From Streptomyces aureus (GTDB lineage: Bacteria > Actinomycetota > Actinomycetes > Streptomycetales > Streptomycetaceae): a stretch of 50,483 nucleotides of DNA. The notes below the pieces were generated by a model. That model was not told where the DNA came from. It did not search any database and saw only the letters and a list, made by a program, of their open reading frames with translations. The stretch is taken from the NCBI RefSeq assembly GCF_001418135.1, contig NZ_LIPQ01000004.1, positions 1-50,483 of the forward strand, written 5' to 3'. The number at the start of each line of letters is the position of its first letter. Positions within the stretch are counted from its first letter, which is position 1. Shown in pieces: positions 50,306 through 50,483 of this stretch. The translations under genes were made by a program, and so were the position numbers.

Positions 50306-50483
50306 TCAGGGCCCGAACGCGGATTCGGCGTCGGGATGGAGCGGGAAAACCTGGTCCAGTCCGACGAGGCGCAAGACGCGAAGGGCGTTGGCCGGAACGG
50401 CGGCGAGTGCGATCTCGGCTCCGACGGAATGGGCGTGGTTGCGGGCGGCGATCAACGCGTTGATGCCGCTGGAGTCGCAGAAC
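50306..50483 (-). CDS. STAS-domain anti-sigma factor antagonist, 5' end outside window
   Basis: The last 58 codons of a SpoIIAA-like protein. FCDSSGINALIAARNHAHSV holds the D-S-S phosphorylation site (second Ser) of anti-anti-sigma factors. It is followed by GAEIALAAVPANALRVLRLV, GLDQVFPLHPDAESAF and a TGA. Such proteins release a sigma factor by binding its anti-sigma kinase when not phosphorylated. The start and partner genes lie beyond the window end. Confidence 0.88.
   Translation of the reverse strand, partial: FCDSSGINALIAARNHAHSVGAEIALAAVPANALRVLRLVGLDQVFPLHPDAESAFGP

Overview
The window reads as Streptomyces or a close actinomycete. GC is very high with strong third-position GC bias, and the families are typical of the genus: DUF5133, DUF6221, DUF6328, DUF5954-type and DUF5959-type proteins, membrane-anchored Ser/Thr kinases, and a DUF485/acetate symporter pair. 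About half of the sequence is accessory and decaying, with many insertion-sequence (IS) copies and broken genes, as in chromosome arms. The right third is better preserved. All family names come from reading translated sequence by eye; no search was run.

Layout. 1-5 kb: the 3' end of an ABC ATPase, a LuxR regulator, stacked IS scraps, a hypothetical gene, a Sir2 deacylase and a DUF5133 gene. 5-9.3 kb: degraded DNA with an HNH-nuclease remnant, a small membrane protein, an IS5-family copy with a clean TAA target duplication, and about four decayed type I-E-like CRISPR repeats just beyond it, with no cas genes. 9.3-16 kb: a DUF6328 protein, two GNAT acetyltransferases, small membrane proteins, and pseudogenes (methyltransferase, pentapeptide repeat, DUF5954). 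16-23 kb: an IS nest with an intact IS110 recombinase and its probable bridge-RNA end, a broken IS630, an intact IS5-family element with 23-bp terminal repeats that encloses an extra gene, and other IS remnants. One isocitrate lyase/PEP mutase family gene lies among them.

22.8-33.5 kb: DUF6221, a 509-aa protein with a duplicated domain, two tandem receptor-like Ser/Thr kinases with beta-propeller tails, a fatty acid desaturase, DUF488 and a GlsB-type membrane protein. 33.5-39 kb: two SUKH (SMI1/KNR4) proteins, a DUF5959-like protein, a broken IS5 and a small gene apparently split in two, then a receiver-like protein. 39-45 kb: an SGNH hydrolase, an aberrant tRNA-like element preceded by a 75-bp repeat also found near 2.7 kb, an acidic membrane protein and the symporter operon.

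45-50.5 kb: the most interesting locus. A 108-aa Gly/Ala/Asp repeat peptide overlaps a JmjC/cupin oxygenase gene by four bases, and a sucrase/ferredoxin-like gene follows after 10 bases. The arrangement resembles a precursor-plus-modifying-enzyme (RiPP-like) operon. Two tandem genes sharing a C-terminal domain and a STAS anti-anti-sigma gene, cut by the window end, close the region.
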